A stretch of 37,108 bases of DNA. Source: an uncultured Eubacteriales bacterium. Its GTDB lineage: Bacteria > Bacillota > Clostridia > Oscillospirales > Oscillospiraceae. The DNA lies in NCBI GenBank assembly GCA_900317375.1, contig ONGJ01000012.1, forward strand, positions 1 through 37,108, read 5' to 3'. Numbering within the stretch: the first letter of the stretch is position 1; each line of letters starts with the position of its first letter. The position numbers and the translations under genes are program-made. The notes below the pieces were generated by a model. It had not been told where the DNA came from and made no database searches. It saw only the letters and a program-made list of their open reading frames with translations. Shown here piece by piece: positions 30,545-37,108 of the stretch.

Positions 30545-31294
30545 TCAGCCCTCGTTCTCCAGCATCTTTTTCAGCTCCCTGGTTTCATTCTCCACATCCT
30601 TTTTCATCTGCCTGACGGTCTCATGATGTTCGGCCTCCGCACGGATACGGTCGCGGCGCATCTCGCGCTCCACATCGTGGAGCTCGATCTTTTCATCGGC
30701 AGCATTTTTGATCTCTTTGGCTTCGGCCCTGACCTGTTTTTTCAGTTCGTCGAGATCCCGGCGGCTCTGCTTGGCCGCTTCCCGGATTTCTTCCTTCAGC
30801 TCGCGTTCTGCTTTCTTATAGTCTTTCATTTTCAGTTCCTCCCGTTCTTTGATGCGGCGGTAAAAGGTATTGGGTTTCAGATCCAGCTTTGCCATGGCCT
30901 CGCGCGCGGTGATCTCGCCGCTCTGCCAGAGCGAAACAACGGAATCAAACAGGCTTTCGTCAACGGCAATGGGTCTGCGGCCTTTATAGCGGCCCTCTTC
31001 CTTCGCCCTTTCGATCCCGTCCCGCCGTCTGGGGCGGGGCTTTTCCTGATCCAGGGCGCCCAGCGCACGGCACAGGGCAAAAAAAGACGCTCCTGCCTCG
31101 CTGCGCGTGTCGACTTCTTCCCGCAGACTGACAAAATCCGCACCGCGCTCGGCGATCCTGCAGACTGCGCCGAGCAGTTGCGCACTGCTGTCGGCGATGA
31201 CAGAGAAGCTGTCGACCTCAAGACAGTCTCCCTGAGAGAGCGCTTCGATCATCCTGAAAAAAGACTGTCTGTCCGATGCATGCTGCAAGCCCAT
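30545..31294 (-). CDS. Resolvase-derived DNA-binding protein with long coiled coil, catalytic residues lost
   Basis: A 249-residue protein. Residues 1-105 align with the second half of a serine-resolvase catalytic domain (SQGDCLEVD, FVSLREEVDTRSEAGASFFALCRALGAL, then GIERAKEEGRYKGRRP). The first ~45 residues with the catalytic Ser are absent, and the catalytic DRLGR arginines are replaced (DSFSVIADS, 28-36). A Hin-type helix-turn-helix follows (about 111-150, GEITAREAMAKLDLKPNTFYRRIK), then a highly charged helix, probably coiled coil, from 151 to 249. Recombination is not expected; DNA binding and self-association are. The start at 31294 has GAGGAGG upstream. It has its own promoter and terminator and no flanking transposon ends. 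Confidence 0.78.
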   Translation of the reverse strand: MGLQHASDRQSFFRMIEALSQGDCLEVDSFSVIADSSAQLLGAVCRIAERGADFVSLREEVDTRSEAGASFFALCRALGALDQEKPRPRRRDGIERAKEEGRYKGRRPIAVDESLFDSVVSLWQSGEITAREAMAKLDLKPNTFYRRIKEREELKMKDYKKAERELKEEIREAAKQSRRDLDELKKQVRAEAKEIKNAADEKIELHDVEREMRRDRIRAEAEHHETVRQMKKDVENETRELKKMLENEG

Positions 31295-31324
31295 TCCAAG
31301 CCCCTCCTCTTTTGTCGCAGGGAA

Positions 31325-31353
31325 AGCATAGCACAAAGCAAAGAGCGTGTCAA
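31325..31353 (-). promoter_or_regulatory. Promoter of the resolvase-derived gene
   Basis: On the minus strand TTGACA (31348-31353) and TATGCT (31325-31330) are separated by 17 bases. GTGTCAA/TTGACAC copies surround it. Confidence 0.75.
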
Positions 31354-31368
31354 TAGGTTTTTCTTATT

Positions 31369-31409
31369 TTTGACACATTTCATAAACATTCTAAATTTCA
31401 TTTGACACA
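31369..31409 (+). repeat. Direct repeat TTTGACACA upstream of the resolvase-derived gene
   Basis: TTTGACACA occurs at 31369-31377 and 31401-31409, a 32-base period (about three helical turns). An inverted copy, GTGTCAA at 31347-31353, overlaps the -35 box of the promoter. Together they look like binding sites for one protein. Confidence 0.5.
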
Positions 31410-31427
31410 CCGCACTTCCCCTGCGGC

Positions 31428-31458
31428 GAAAAAAACAGAGGGGGAAATCCCCCTCTGT
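31428..31458 (-). terminator. Terminator of the adhE-kinase operon
   Basis: ACAGAGGGGG pairs with CCCCCTCTGT (31435-31444 with 31449-31458) around a four-base loop, followed on the minus strand by a T-run. Confidence 0.9.
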
Positions 31459-31483
31459 GCTCTTGTGCTGCAGGATTGTATGC

Positions 31484-32233
31484 TTATTCGTACTCGGCCA
31501 CATTGGCCCAGCGGAGCAGGAAGTCCCGCTCGTCGAGATTGCCTTTGACGGACTGGGAGGCCGCCACAATGGGCATCCACTTCTGCACATAGCGCTTGTC
31601 CGTTCCGCTCTTCTCGCAGAACAGGTCCAGATACTTCTCCGCGATGTCCGCCTCGCCCCGCAGGTGGAAGGTGAGGTAGGTGCGGGCCACATCGGCCGAG
31701 GCGTTGCCCTGGGTGGCGTGCGCCCAGTCGATGATATAGAGCTCGCCCTCCGGGGTCAGGATGATGTTCGAGGGGCAGAGATCTCCGTGGCAGAGCTTGT
31801 CGTGGGTAGGCAGACCTTCCAGACGGATCAGCAGCTCGTAGCGCGTGACCGGTTCAAGATCCGCCGAGAGAATCTTGCGGTTCATCTTGTCTTTCAGACG
31901 GCTGAGCAGCGGGCAGCGCCGGGAGTGGATCAGCATCTGGGTATCCACCAGCATCTCGAGGTATCTGTCCTTATTCTCCGGGTCGTCCCGCATCAGATGG
32001 GAAAGGGTCTGCCCCTCGATGAACTCGGAGCGGATCGCCCACATCCCCTCATGGCTCGTAACCTCGAGGATCTTCGGGATGTTCAGCCCGACCTCCTCCA
32101 CACGCGCCTGGTTCAGGGCTTCGTTTAAAATATCGGCCTTGGAATAGTTTTGGTTGAAGAGCTTGACGACGCTGTCTCCGTCGCGATAGATGGTCTTGGT
32201 TTTGCGTTCGGCAATGACGTTTTCCAGATTCAT
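31484..32233 (-). CDS. APH-like small-molecule kinase coupled to adhE
   Basis: A 249-residue aminoglycoside-phosphotransferase-fold kinase. It shows a candidate ATP-binding K24 (SVVKLF), the catalytic loop CHGDLCPSNIIL with D151 and N156, and the metal-binding D169 in YIIDWAHA. It resembles the kinase-like paralogues found in anaerobes such as Fibrobacter rather than true resistance enzymes; a resistance role is unlikely. The ATG overlaps the adhE stop by one base (TAATG) and the only frame upstream lies within adhE, so it is translated with adhE. The phosphorylated substrate is unknown; a sugar, choline, thiamine or protein are all possible for this fold. A strong terminator follows. Confidence 0.8.
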   Translation of the reverse strand: MNLENVIAERKTKTIYRDGDSVVKLFNQNYSKADILNEALNQARVEEVGLNIPKILEVTSHEGMWAIRSEFIEGQTLSHLMRDDPENKDRYLEMLVDTQMLIHSRRCPLLSRLKDKMNRKILSADLEPVTRYELLIRLEGLPTHDKLCHGDLCPSNIILTPEGELYIIDWAHATQGNASADVARTYLTFHLRGEADIAEKYLDLFCEKSGTDKRYVQKWMPIVAASQSVKGNLDERDFLLRWANVAEYE

Positions 32234-34884
32234 TAGGCTTCTCTCCCTTCCAGTTGGCTCAGGTCCGGTTTGGGTGTCTCGACAAAGCTCCTGCCGTAAT
32301 AGGCGTTGAGGTACATCTGCTTGATCTCGCTCATCAGCGGGTAACGCGGATTGGCCCCGGTGCACTGGTCGTCGAAGGCCTGCTCGGTCATCTCGTCAAG
32401 CGTCGCGAGGAAGGCTTCCTCGTCAGGCACGTAGTCCCGGATGCTGGGCTTGATGCCGATGCTCGCCTTGAGCGCGTCGATCTTTTCGATCAGGCTTTCC
32501 ACCTTCTCTGCGTCTGTCCTTCCGCTGCAGCCGAGGCAGTCGGCCACCTCGGCATAGCGCGCCAGGGTGTGCGGGTGGTCATACTGGGGGAACGTGCCCA
32601 TCTTGGTCGGCGCTTCGCAGGCGTTGAAGCGGATGACCTCATCCATCATCAGGGCGTTGGCCAGGCCGTGGGCGATATGATGAAAGGCACCGAGCTTATG
32701 GGCCATGGAGTGCATCACACCGAGGAAGGCGTTGGCAAAGGCCATGCCCGCCATGGTTGCGGCGTTGGCAACCTTTTCTCTCGCCCGAATGTCCTGCCCG
32801 TTCTCGTAGGCCTGGGGCAGATACTCGAACAGGGTCTTGAGCGCCCGGAGAGCCAGCCCGTCGGTGTAGTCCGTCGCCATGACGGAGGCATAGGCCTCCA
32901 GCGCATGGGACACCGCATCGATGCCAGAGGCGGCGGTCAGGCCCTTCGGGGCGGTCATGTGGAAATCCGTATCCACGATGGCCATGTTGGGCATGAGCTC
33001 ATAGTCCGCCAGCGGATACTTGATGCCGGTGCTCTCATCGGTGATCACGGCGAAGGGCGTCGCCTCGCTGCCGGTGCCGGCAGAGGTGGGCACGGCGATA
33101 AAATAGGCCTTCCCGCCCATCTTGGGGAACTTGTAGATGCGCTTGCGGATATCGGAAAAGCGCATGGCCATGTCGGCAAAGTCGGCCTCCGGGTGCTCGT
33201 ACAGCACCCACATGATCTTGGCCGCATCCATGGCCGAGCCGCCGCCGAGCGCGATGATCACGTCGGGCTTGAAGGCGAGCATCTGCCTGGCCCCTTCGCG
33301 GGCACAGGCCAGGGTCGGGTCATTCGGCACATCGAAGAAGATGCTGTGCTGAATGCCGAGCTCCTCCAGCTTTCTGAGAATGGGATCTGCGGTGCCGGTC
33401 TTATACAGGTGCGGGCCGGTGACTACAAAGGCGCGCTTTCTGTCCATGTCCTTCAGCTCGTTCAGCGCCACGGGCAGGCAGCCTTTCTTGATATAGACCT
33501 TTTCCGGCGCACGGAACCACAGCATGTTCTCCCTTCTTTCCACAACGGTTTTGATGTTCAGCAGATGCTTGACGCCCACATTTTCCGACACGGAGTTGCC
33601 GCCCCAGGAGCCGCAGCCCAGCGTCAGCGAGGGCGTGAGGGCGAAATTGTAGAGGTCGCCCAGACCGCCCTGAGAAGAGGGGGTGTTTACCACAATGCGG
33701 CAGGTCTTCATACGCGCCTGGAACTCCGCCAGCTTTTCCTGCCCCGTAGCGAGGTCGAGGTAAATCGACGAGGTGTGACCAAGACCGCCATCCTCTATGA
33801 GTTTCTCGGCCTTCCGGAAGGCGTCCTCGAGGTCCGCGGCGCGGTACATCGCCAGGACCGTGGAGAGCTTTTCGTGTGCAAACTCCTCGCTCAGCTCCAC
33901 CGATTCCACCTCGCCGATCAGGATCTTGGTTCCCTCGGGTACGGCAAAGCCAGCGAGAGCGGCAATGGTGACGGGTTTCTGGCCGACGATCTTTGCATTC
34001 AGCGAGCCGTTGATGAGCATGGTTTTCCGAACCTTTTCGGTCTCCTCGGGATTGAGGAAATAGCAGCCACGCGCGGCAAACTCGCGCTTCACGGCGTCGT
34101 AGACATTCGTGTGCACGATCACCGACTGCTCGGAGGCGCAGATCATGCCGTTGTCAAAGGTCTTGGAATGGATAATGCTGTTCACCGCCAGCAGGATGTC
34201 CGCACTCTCGTCGATGACGGCAGGGGTATTGCCCGCGCCGACGCCGAGAGCCGGGGTGCCGGAGGAGTAGGCCGCGGTGACCATGCTGGGGCCGCCGGTG
34301 GCGAGGATGACATCCGACTGTTTCATCAAAAGCCCCGTCATGTCGCGCGAGGGCATATCGATCCAGCCGATGATGTCCTCCGGTGCGCCGGCTTCGACCG
34401 CCGCCTCGAGGACAAGCCTGGCCGCCTCGACCGTGCAGCCTTTCGCACGGTGATGCGGGCTGATGATGATGCCGTTGCGGGTCTTCAGCGCCAGCAGCGT
34501 TTTGAAAATGGCGGTGGAGGTGGGGTTCGTGGTCGGGATGATCGCGCAGATCAGGCCGAGGGGCTCGGCAATCTTCCGGATGCCGTATGCCGGGTCCTCC
34601 TCAATGACGCCGCAGGTTTTGGTATTGCGGTATGCATTATAGATATACTCGGAGGCAAAGTGGTTCTTGATCACCTTGTCCTCCACAATGCCCATGCCGG
34701 TCTCCGCAACCGCGGCCTTCGCCAGCGGGATGCGTGCCTTGTTGGCCGCTGTCGCTGCGGCAAGAAAAATACGGTCGACCTGCTCCTGCGTAAAGCCGGC
34801 ATAGACAGCCTGTGCTTTTTTGACGCGGTCGATCTCCTCCTGCAGTTTATCGACCGTGTCGATAAACGGATACTCTCTTTTCAT
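32233..34884 (-). CDS. adhE: Bifunctional acetaldehyde-CoA/alcohol dehydrogenase
   Basis: An 883-residue fusion making ethanol from acetyl-CoA with two NADH. The N-terminal CoA-acylating aldehyde dehydrogenase domain (1-440) has the catalytic C249 in NGMICASEQ. The C-terminal iron alcohol dehydrogenase (about 455-870) has ALGGGSAMDAAK (NAD site), PTSAGTGSEATPF and the iron ligands in HSMAHKLGAFHHIAHG. The length matches E. coli AdhE (891), and such enzymes form spirosomes. AAGGAGG lies eight bases before ATG. It has a good promoter overlapped by a probable Rex operator, so it is expected to be switched on at high NADH. The downstream kinase is coupled to it. Confidence 0.97.
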   Translation of the reverse strand: MKREYPFIDTVDKLQEEIDRVKKAQAVYAGFTQEQVDRIFLAAATAANKARIPLAKAAVAETGMGIVEDKVIKNHFASEYIYNAYRNTKTCGVIEEDPAYGIRKIAEPLGLICAIIPTTNPTSTAIFKTLLALKTRNGIIISPHHRAKGCTVEAARLVLEAAVEAGAPEDIIGWIDMPSRDMTGLLMKQSDVILATGGPSMVTAAYSSGTPALGVGAGNTPAVIDESADILLAVNSIIHSKTFDNGMICASEQSVIVHTNVYDAVKREFAARGCYFLNPEETEKVRKTMLINGSLNAKIVGQKPVTIAALAGFAVPEGTKILIGEVESVELSEEFAHEKLSTVLAMYRAADLEDAFRKAEKLIEDGGLGHTSSIYLDLATGQEKLAEFQARMKTCRIVVNTPSSQGGLGDLYNFALTPSLTLGCGSWGGNSVSENVGVKHLLNIKTVVERRENMLWFRAPEKVYIKKGCLPVALNELKDMDRKRAFVVTGPHLYKTGTADPILRKLEELGIQHSIFFDVPNDPTLACAREGARQMLAFKPDVIIALGGGSAMDAAKIMWVLYEHPEADFADMAMRFSDIRKRIYKFPKMGGKAYFIAVPTSAGTGSEATPFAVITDESTGIKYPLADYELMPNMAIVDTDFHMTAPKGLTAASGIDAVSHALEAYASVMATDYTDGLALRALKTLFEYLPQAYENGQDIRAREKVANAATMAGMAFANAFLGVMHSMAHKLGAFHHIAHGLANALMMDEVIRFNACEAPTKMGTFPQYDHPHTLARYAEVADCLGCSGRTDAEKVESLIEKIDALKASIGIKPSIRDYVPDEEAFLATLDEMTEQAFDDQCTGANPRYPLMSEIKQMYLNAYYGRSFVETPKPDLSQLEGREA

Positions 34885-34910
34885 ACGGTTCGCCTCCTTA
34901 ATTCGTCAGT

Positions 34911-34950
34911 AAAATAACAAAGCGATTCCCGTTTGTCAACTGCTTAACGA
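34911..34950 (-). promoter_or_regulatory. adhE promoter with candidate Rex operator
   Basis: Minus strand TTGACA (34934-34939) and TATTTT (34911-34916), 17 bases apart. TTGTCAACTGCTTAACGA (34933-34950, plus strand) matches the clostridial Rex pattern TTGTTAA-N4-TTAACAA at 12 of 14 defined positions and covers the -35 box. Confidence 0.7.
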
Positions 34951-35020
34951 TATTTCGTAGGACTCAACAGAAAACCCGCTTCCCGCGGCACGAATTCTCC
35001 CCTCTTTTGTGTGGAATAAC

Positions 35021-35052
35021 AAGAAGCAGCCCCCATACGGAGCTGCCTTCTT
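35021..35052 (-). terminator. Terminator after ogt
   Basis: AAGAAGCAGC (35021-35030) pairs with GCTG-CTTCTT (35042-35052, one bulged base). The minus strand continues TTGTTATT. Confidence 0.65.
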
Positions 35053-35532
35053 TCATACGCTCTGCCCTTCCAGCCGCAGAAGCTTCTTCTTGTTTTCCAG
35101 ACCTCCGGCGTAGCCGGTCAAACCGCCGTCCGCGGCAAGAACCCGGTGACAGGGGATGATCAGGGAGATGGGGTTGCGGCCGACCGCGCTGCCGACGGCC
35201 CTTGCCGAGCTGCCGAGGCGGGCGGCGACGGCACCGTAGCTTTCTGTTTCCCCATAGGGGATCTTCCGCAGTTCCTGCCAGACAGCCTGCTGAAACGCCG
35301 TCCCTCCGGGCGACAGCGGAAGCGCGGACGCATCCGGGTTTTTCCCGGCAAAGTAGTCGTCCAGCCAGCATCTTGCCCTGCGGAGTACCGGTGTTTCGCA
35401 TTCCCGGCCTTCACCGGCCAGATGCCGGTCGGCGTATTTCTGCCCCTCGATCACCAGCGCGGTCAGCGCGCCGTTTTCGGCGGCAACGGTCAGCATCCCC
35501 AGCGGGGAGCTGTAACGGATATAGTCGTACAT
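35053..35532 (-). CDS. ogt: Methylated-DNA--protein-cysteine methyltransferase
   Basis: A 159-residue suicide repair protein that takes methyl groups from O6-methylguanine. The active site IIPCHRV has acceptor C128, followed by LAADGGLTGYAGGLENKKKLL; the DNA-binding helix region has YGAVAARLGSSARAVGSAVGRNP with the arginine finger. The short N-terminal domain and YDYIRYSSPLGMLTVAA opening are typical. The start at 35532 is set by AGGAG eight bases upstream. It lies 35 bases after the mgtE stop on the same strand, so may be cotranscribed with mgtE. Confidence 0.95.
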   Translation of the reverse strand: MYDYIRYSSPLGMLTVAAENGALTALVIEGQKYADRHLAGEGRECETPVLRRARCWLDDYFAGKNPDASALPLSPGGTAFQQAVWQELRKIPYGETESYGAVAARLGSSARAVGSAVGRNPISLIIPCHRVLAADGGLTGYAGGLENKKKLLRLEGQSV

Positions 35533-35567
35533 TCTGCCTCTCCTGTCTTTCTGCGCTGCTTCCGGTT

Positions 35568-36941
35568 TCAGAACAGCAGGGCGCTGGCGATCCCGAAATA
35601 AACCAGCAGAGAGAGCGCATCCACAATCGTCGTGATAAACGGGCTCGCCATGACGGCAGGGTCGAAACCGACTCTCTTTGCCGCCATCGGCAGCGTGCAC
35701 CCGACCAGTTTCGCGATCAGGACGGTGACCGCCATGGTGGCGCAGACGACAAACGCTGTCAGCGTGCTGATATCCGTATTCCCGAGCAGCATGCGGTCAA
35801 CCACCATAATCTTCACAAAACACAGCATGGCGAGCGCCAGACCGCAGAGGACCGCCGTCTGGATTTCCTTCCAGACCACCTTCGGGGCATCGGTGAACTC
35901 CAGCTCTCCGAGGCTGAGGGCACGGATCACCGTGACGGATGCCTGAGAACCGGAATTGCCTCCCGTATCCATCAGCATGGGGATAAACGCGGTCAGGACC
36001 ACCTGGGCGGCAAGGGCATGCTCAAACCGGGTGATGATCATCCCCGTAAAGGTGGCGGAGACCATCAGCAGGGCCAGCCAGGGGATGCGGTGCAGAAACA
36101 GATCCAGCGGGCTGGAGCGCAGATAGGTTTTCTCGGAGGGGAGCATACCGGCCATCTTTTCGATGTCTTCCGTCGTCTCCTCTACAAGAACGTCGATCGC
36201 ATCGTCAAAGGTGACGATACCGACCATTCTGCCGTCCTGATCCAGGACGGGAAGCGCAATAAAGTTATACTTGGAGAGCATCTGCGCCACGGTCTCCTGG
36301 TCCGTCAGGGTATTGACCGAAATGACATGCTCGTCCATGATCTCGGAAACCGGTTTGCTGTCGTCGCCGCACAGAAGCAGGTCCTTGACCGAGACCGTGC
36401 CCAGCAGGTTCCGCGCGGATGTGACATAGCAGGTGTAGATGGTCTCCTTGTCCACGCCGGTTTTCCGGATACGGTTCAGGGCTTCCGCCACGGTCATGTT
36501 CGGGCGCAGAGACACATACTCCGTGGTCATGATGGAGCCGGCGGAATTCTCCGGATATCGGAGGACCTGGTTGATCTCCTTGCGCATCTGCGGGTCGGCC
36601 TGTGCCAGAATGCGCTTGACGACATTGGCCGGCATTTCCTCGACCAGATCGGCGGCGTCGTCTACATAGAGTTCGTTCACGACCTCCCGCAGCTCTCTGT
36701 CGGAAAAGCCGCGGATCAGAAGCTCCTGCGATTCGGGTTCCAGTTCGGCAAAGGTCTCGGCGGCGAGCTCCTTGGGAAGCAGGCGGAACAGCAGGGTCAT
36801 CTGCTCCTCGTCCAGCTCTTCAAAAACAGCTGAAATGTCCGCCGGTTCCAGGGTGACCAGGATATCCTTCAGGGTCTGATACTTCTTCTCATTCAGCAGT
36901 TTTCTGATCGTCTTATCCAGGGTAACATTGCGTACTGCCAT
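35568..36941 (-). CDS. mgtE: Magnesium transporter MgtE
   Basis: A 457-residue Mg2+ channel. The N-terminal superhelical MgtE-N domain (about 1-125, with LEPADISAVFEEL and LLPKELAAETFAEL) precedes a CBS pair (about 130-255, with AGSIMTTEYVSL and DEHVISVNTLTDQE). Five transmembrane helices follow, with IPWLALLMVSATFTGMIITRFE, PMLMDTGGNSGSQASVTVIRALSLGE (pore) and FDPAVMASPFITTIVDALSLLVYF (metal site). The N and CBS domains bind Mg2+ and close the pore when it is plentiful. The start at 36941 has AGGAGG eight bases before; an earlier ATG has none. No M-box is visible upstream, but a short ORF is. Confidence 0.96.
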   Translation of the reverse strand: MAVRNVTLDKTIRKLLNEKKYQTLKDILVTLEPADISAVFEELDEEQMTLLFRLLPKELAAETFAELEPESQELLIRGFSDRELREVVNELYVDDAADLVEEMPANVVKRILAQADPQMRKEINQVLRYPENSAGSIMTTEYVSLRPNMTVAEALNRIRKTGVDKETIYTCYVTSARNLLGTVSVKDLLLCGDDSKPVSEIMDEHVISVNTLTDQETVAQMLSKYNFIALPVLDQDGRMVGIVTFDDAIDVLVEETTEDIEKMAGMLPSEKTYLRSSPLDLFLHRIPWLALLMVSATFTGMIITRFEHALAAQVVLTAFIPMLMDTGGNSGSQASVTVIRALSLGELEFTDAPKVVWKEIQTAVLCGLALAMLCFVKIMVVDRMLLGNTDISTLTAFVVCATMAVTVLIAKLVGCTLPMAAKRVGFDPAVMASPFITTIVDALSLLVYFGIASALLF

Positions 36942-37007
36942 CGGGGTACCTCCTTTTTTGGATTTCGTCCAGGCAAGGAAGCCCGACACGCAGACCGAAG
37001 TCTCTGT

Positions 37008-37094
37008 TTATCTTTTCACGGGAAACGCACAGACAGGGCGTATGTGCGGTTTACTTCGGCCTGCTGACGTGCCGGTACTACTTCCACCGTCCAT
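37008..37094 (-). CDS. Possible 28-codon leader ORF upstream of mgtE
   Basis: On the minus strand a perfect AAGGAGG at the window edge lies seven bases before an ATG opening a 28-residue frame (polar, basic, with Pro at 16, 20 and 25, ending FPVKR). It stops 66 bases before mgtE. No database family is recognised. The strong binding site is the reason to list it: by analogy with known Mg2+ leader peptides it could regulate mgtE, but the sequence upstream is cut off by the window end. Confidence 0.3.
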   Translation of the reverse strand: MDGGSSTGTSAGRSKPHIRPVCAFPVKR

Positions 37095-37108
37095 GACGTT
37101 TCCTCCTT

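Noticed and set aside
30545-31409. Transposon or integron remnant around the resolvase-like gene
   Set aside because: No terminal inverted repeats, target duplication or other mobility genes; it has its own promoter and terminator.
31484-32233. Aminoglycoside resistance gene
   Set aside because: Only the general kinase fold is shared; the coupling to adhE and sequence divergence argue against resistance.
32254-34917. 887-codon open frame antisense to adhE
   Set aside because: It mirrors adhE codon structure at high GC, has no family features and no binding site; a shadow frame.
36942-37091. M-box magnesium riboswitch before mgtE
   Set aside because: The conserved M-box core sequences are not visible in the available leader; only about 150 bases can be seen.

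Overview
The window looks like a chromosomal segment of a GC-rich member of the Clostridia (Firmicutes), probably an anaerobic, gut-type fermenter. The reasons are a tetrahydrofolate riboswitch in front of folT, stand-alone cyclodeaminase (FchA-type), the DUF512 radical-SAM gene beside der, an L10 leader, bifunctional AdhE, Feo iron uptake with a tiny Cys-rich partner, and AAGGAGG-type ribosome binding sites. Species cannot be named from this. There is no rRNA, tRNA, CRISPR array or intact mobile element that I can see. Gene density is high and many junctions are ATGA overlaps.

Layout. 1-4.4 kb: 3' end of pgi; a convergent glyA plus transglutaminase-like lipoprotein operon; a divergent membrane-anchored EEP-family hydrolase. 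4.4-6.5 kb: a one-carbon operon (folT, fchA, formate/nitrite-type channel) under a THF riboswitch whose terminator hairpin also hides the folT Shine-Dalgarno. 6.5-8.5 kb: GH31 glycosidase. 8.6-14.9 kb: rplJ-rplL with an L10 leader and attenuator, yceD-rpmF, DUF512-der, a PlsY-like protein with eroded signature motifs, and a VanY-type carboxypeptidase. 14.9-19.6 kb: a rhamnose operon (AraC regulator, rhaB, an arabinose/fucose-isomerase-like enzyme in place of rhaA, rhaD). 19.6-21.5 kb: a small EamA-like membrane protein, a YczE-type membrane protein and an ABM-family monooxygenase. 21.5-24.1 kb: FeoA-FeoB fusion plus a 55-residue Cys-rich membrane protein, behind a consensus promoter carrying two palindromic operators. 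24.3-29.8 kb: a KdpD-like kinase (Usp domain, no N-terminal KdpD domain), KdpE-like regulator, TrkA and TrkH: a self-contained potassium module. 29.8-31.3 kb: hemolysin-III-family protein and a resolvase-derived protein that has lost its catalytic residues and gained a long charged helix. 31.4-37.1 kb: adhE with a translationally coupled APH-like kinase under a probable Rex operator, ogt, mgtE, and a possible 28-codon leader ORF before mgtE.

Most genes are housekeeping or standard catabolism. The points I consider most worth follow-up are the catalytically empty resolvase/coiled-coil protein and its promoter repeats, the degenerate PlsY paralogue, the non-orthologous isomerase with a short RhaB in the rhamnose operon, the kinase coupled to adhE, and the mgtE leader ORF. 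Operator, promoter and riboswitch calls come from reading the bases by eye; no database search or folding program was run.
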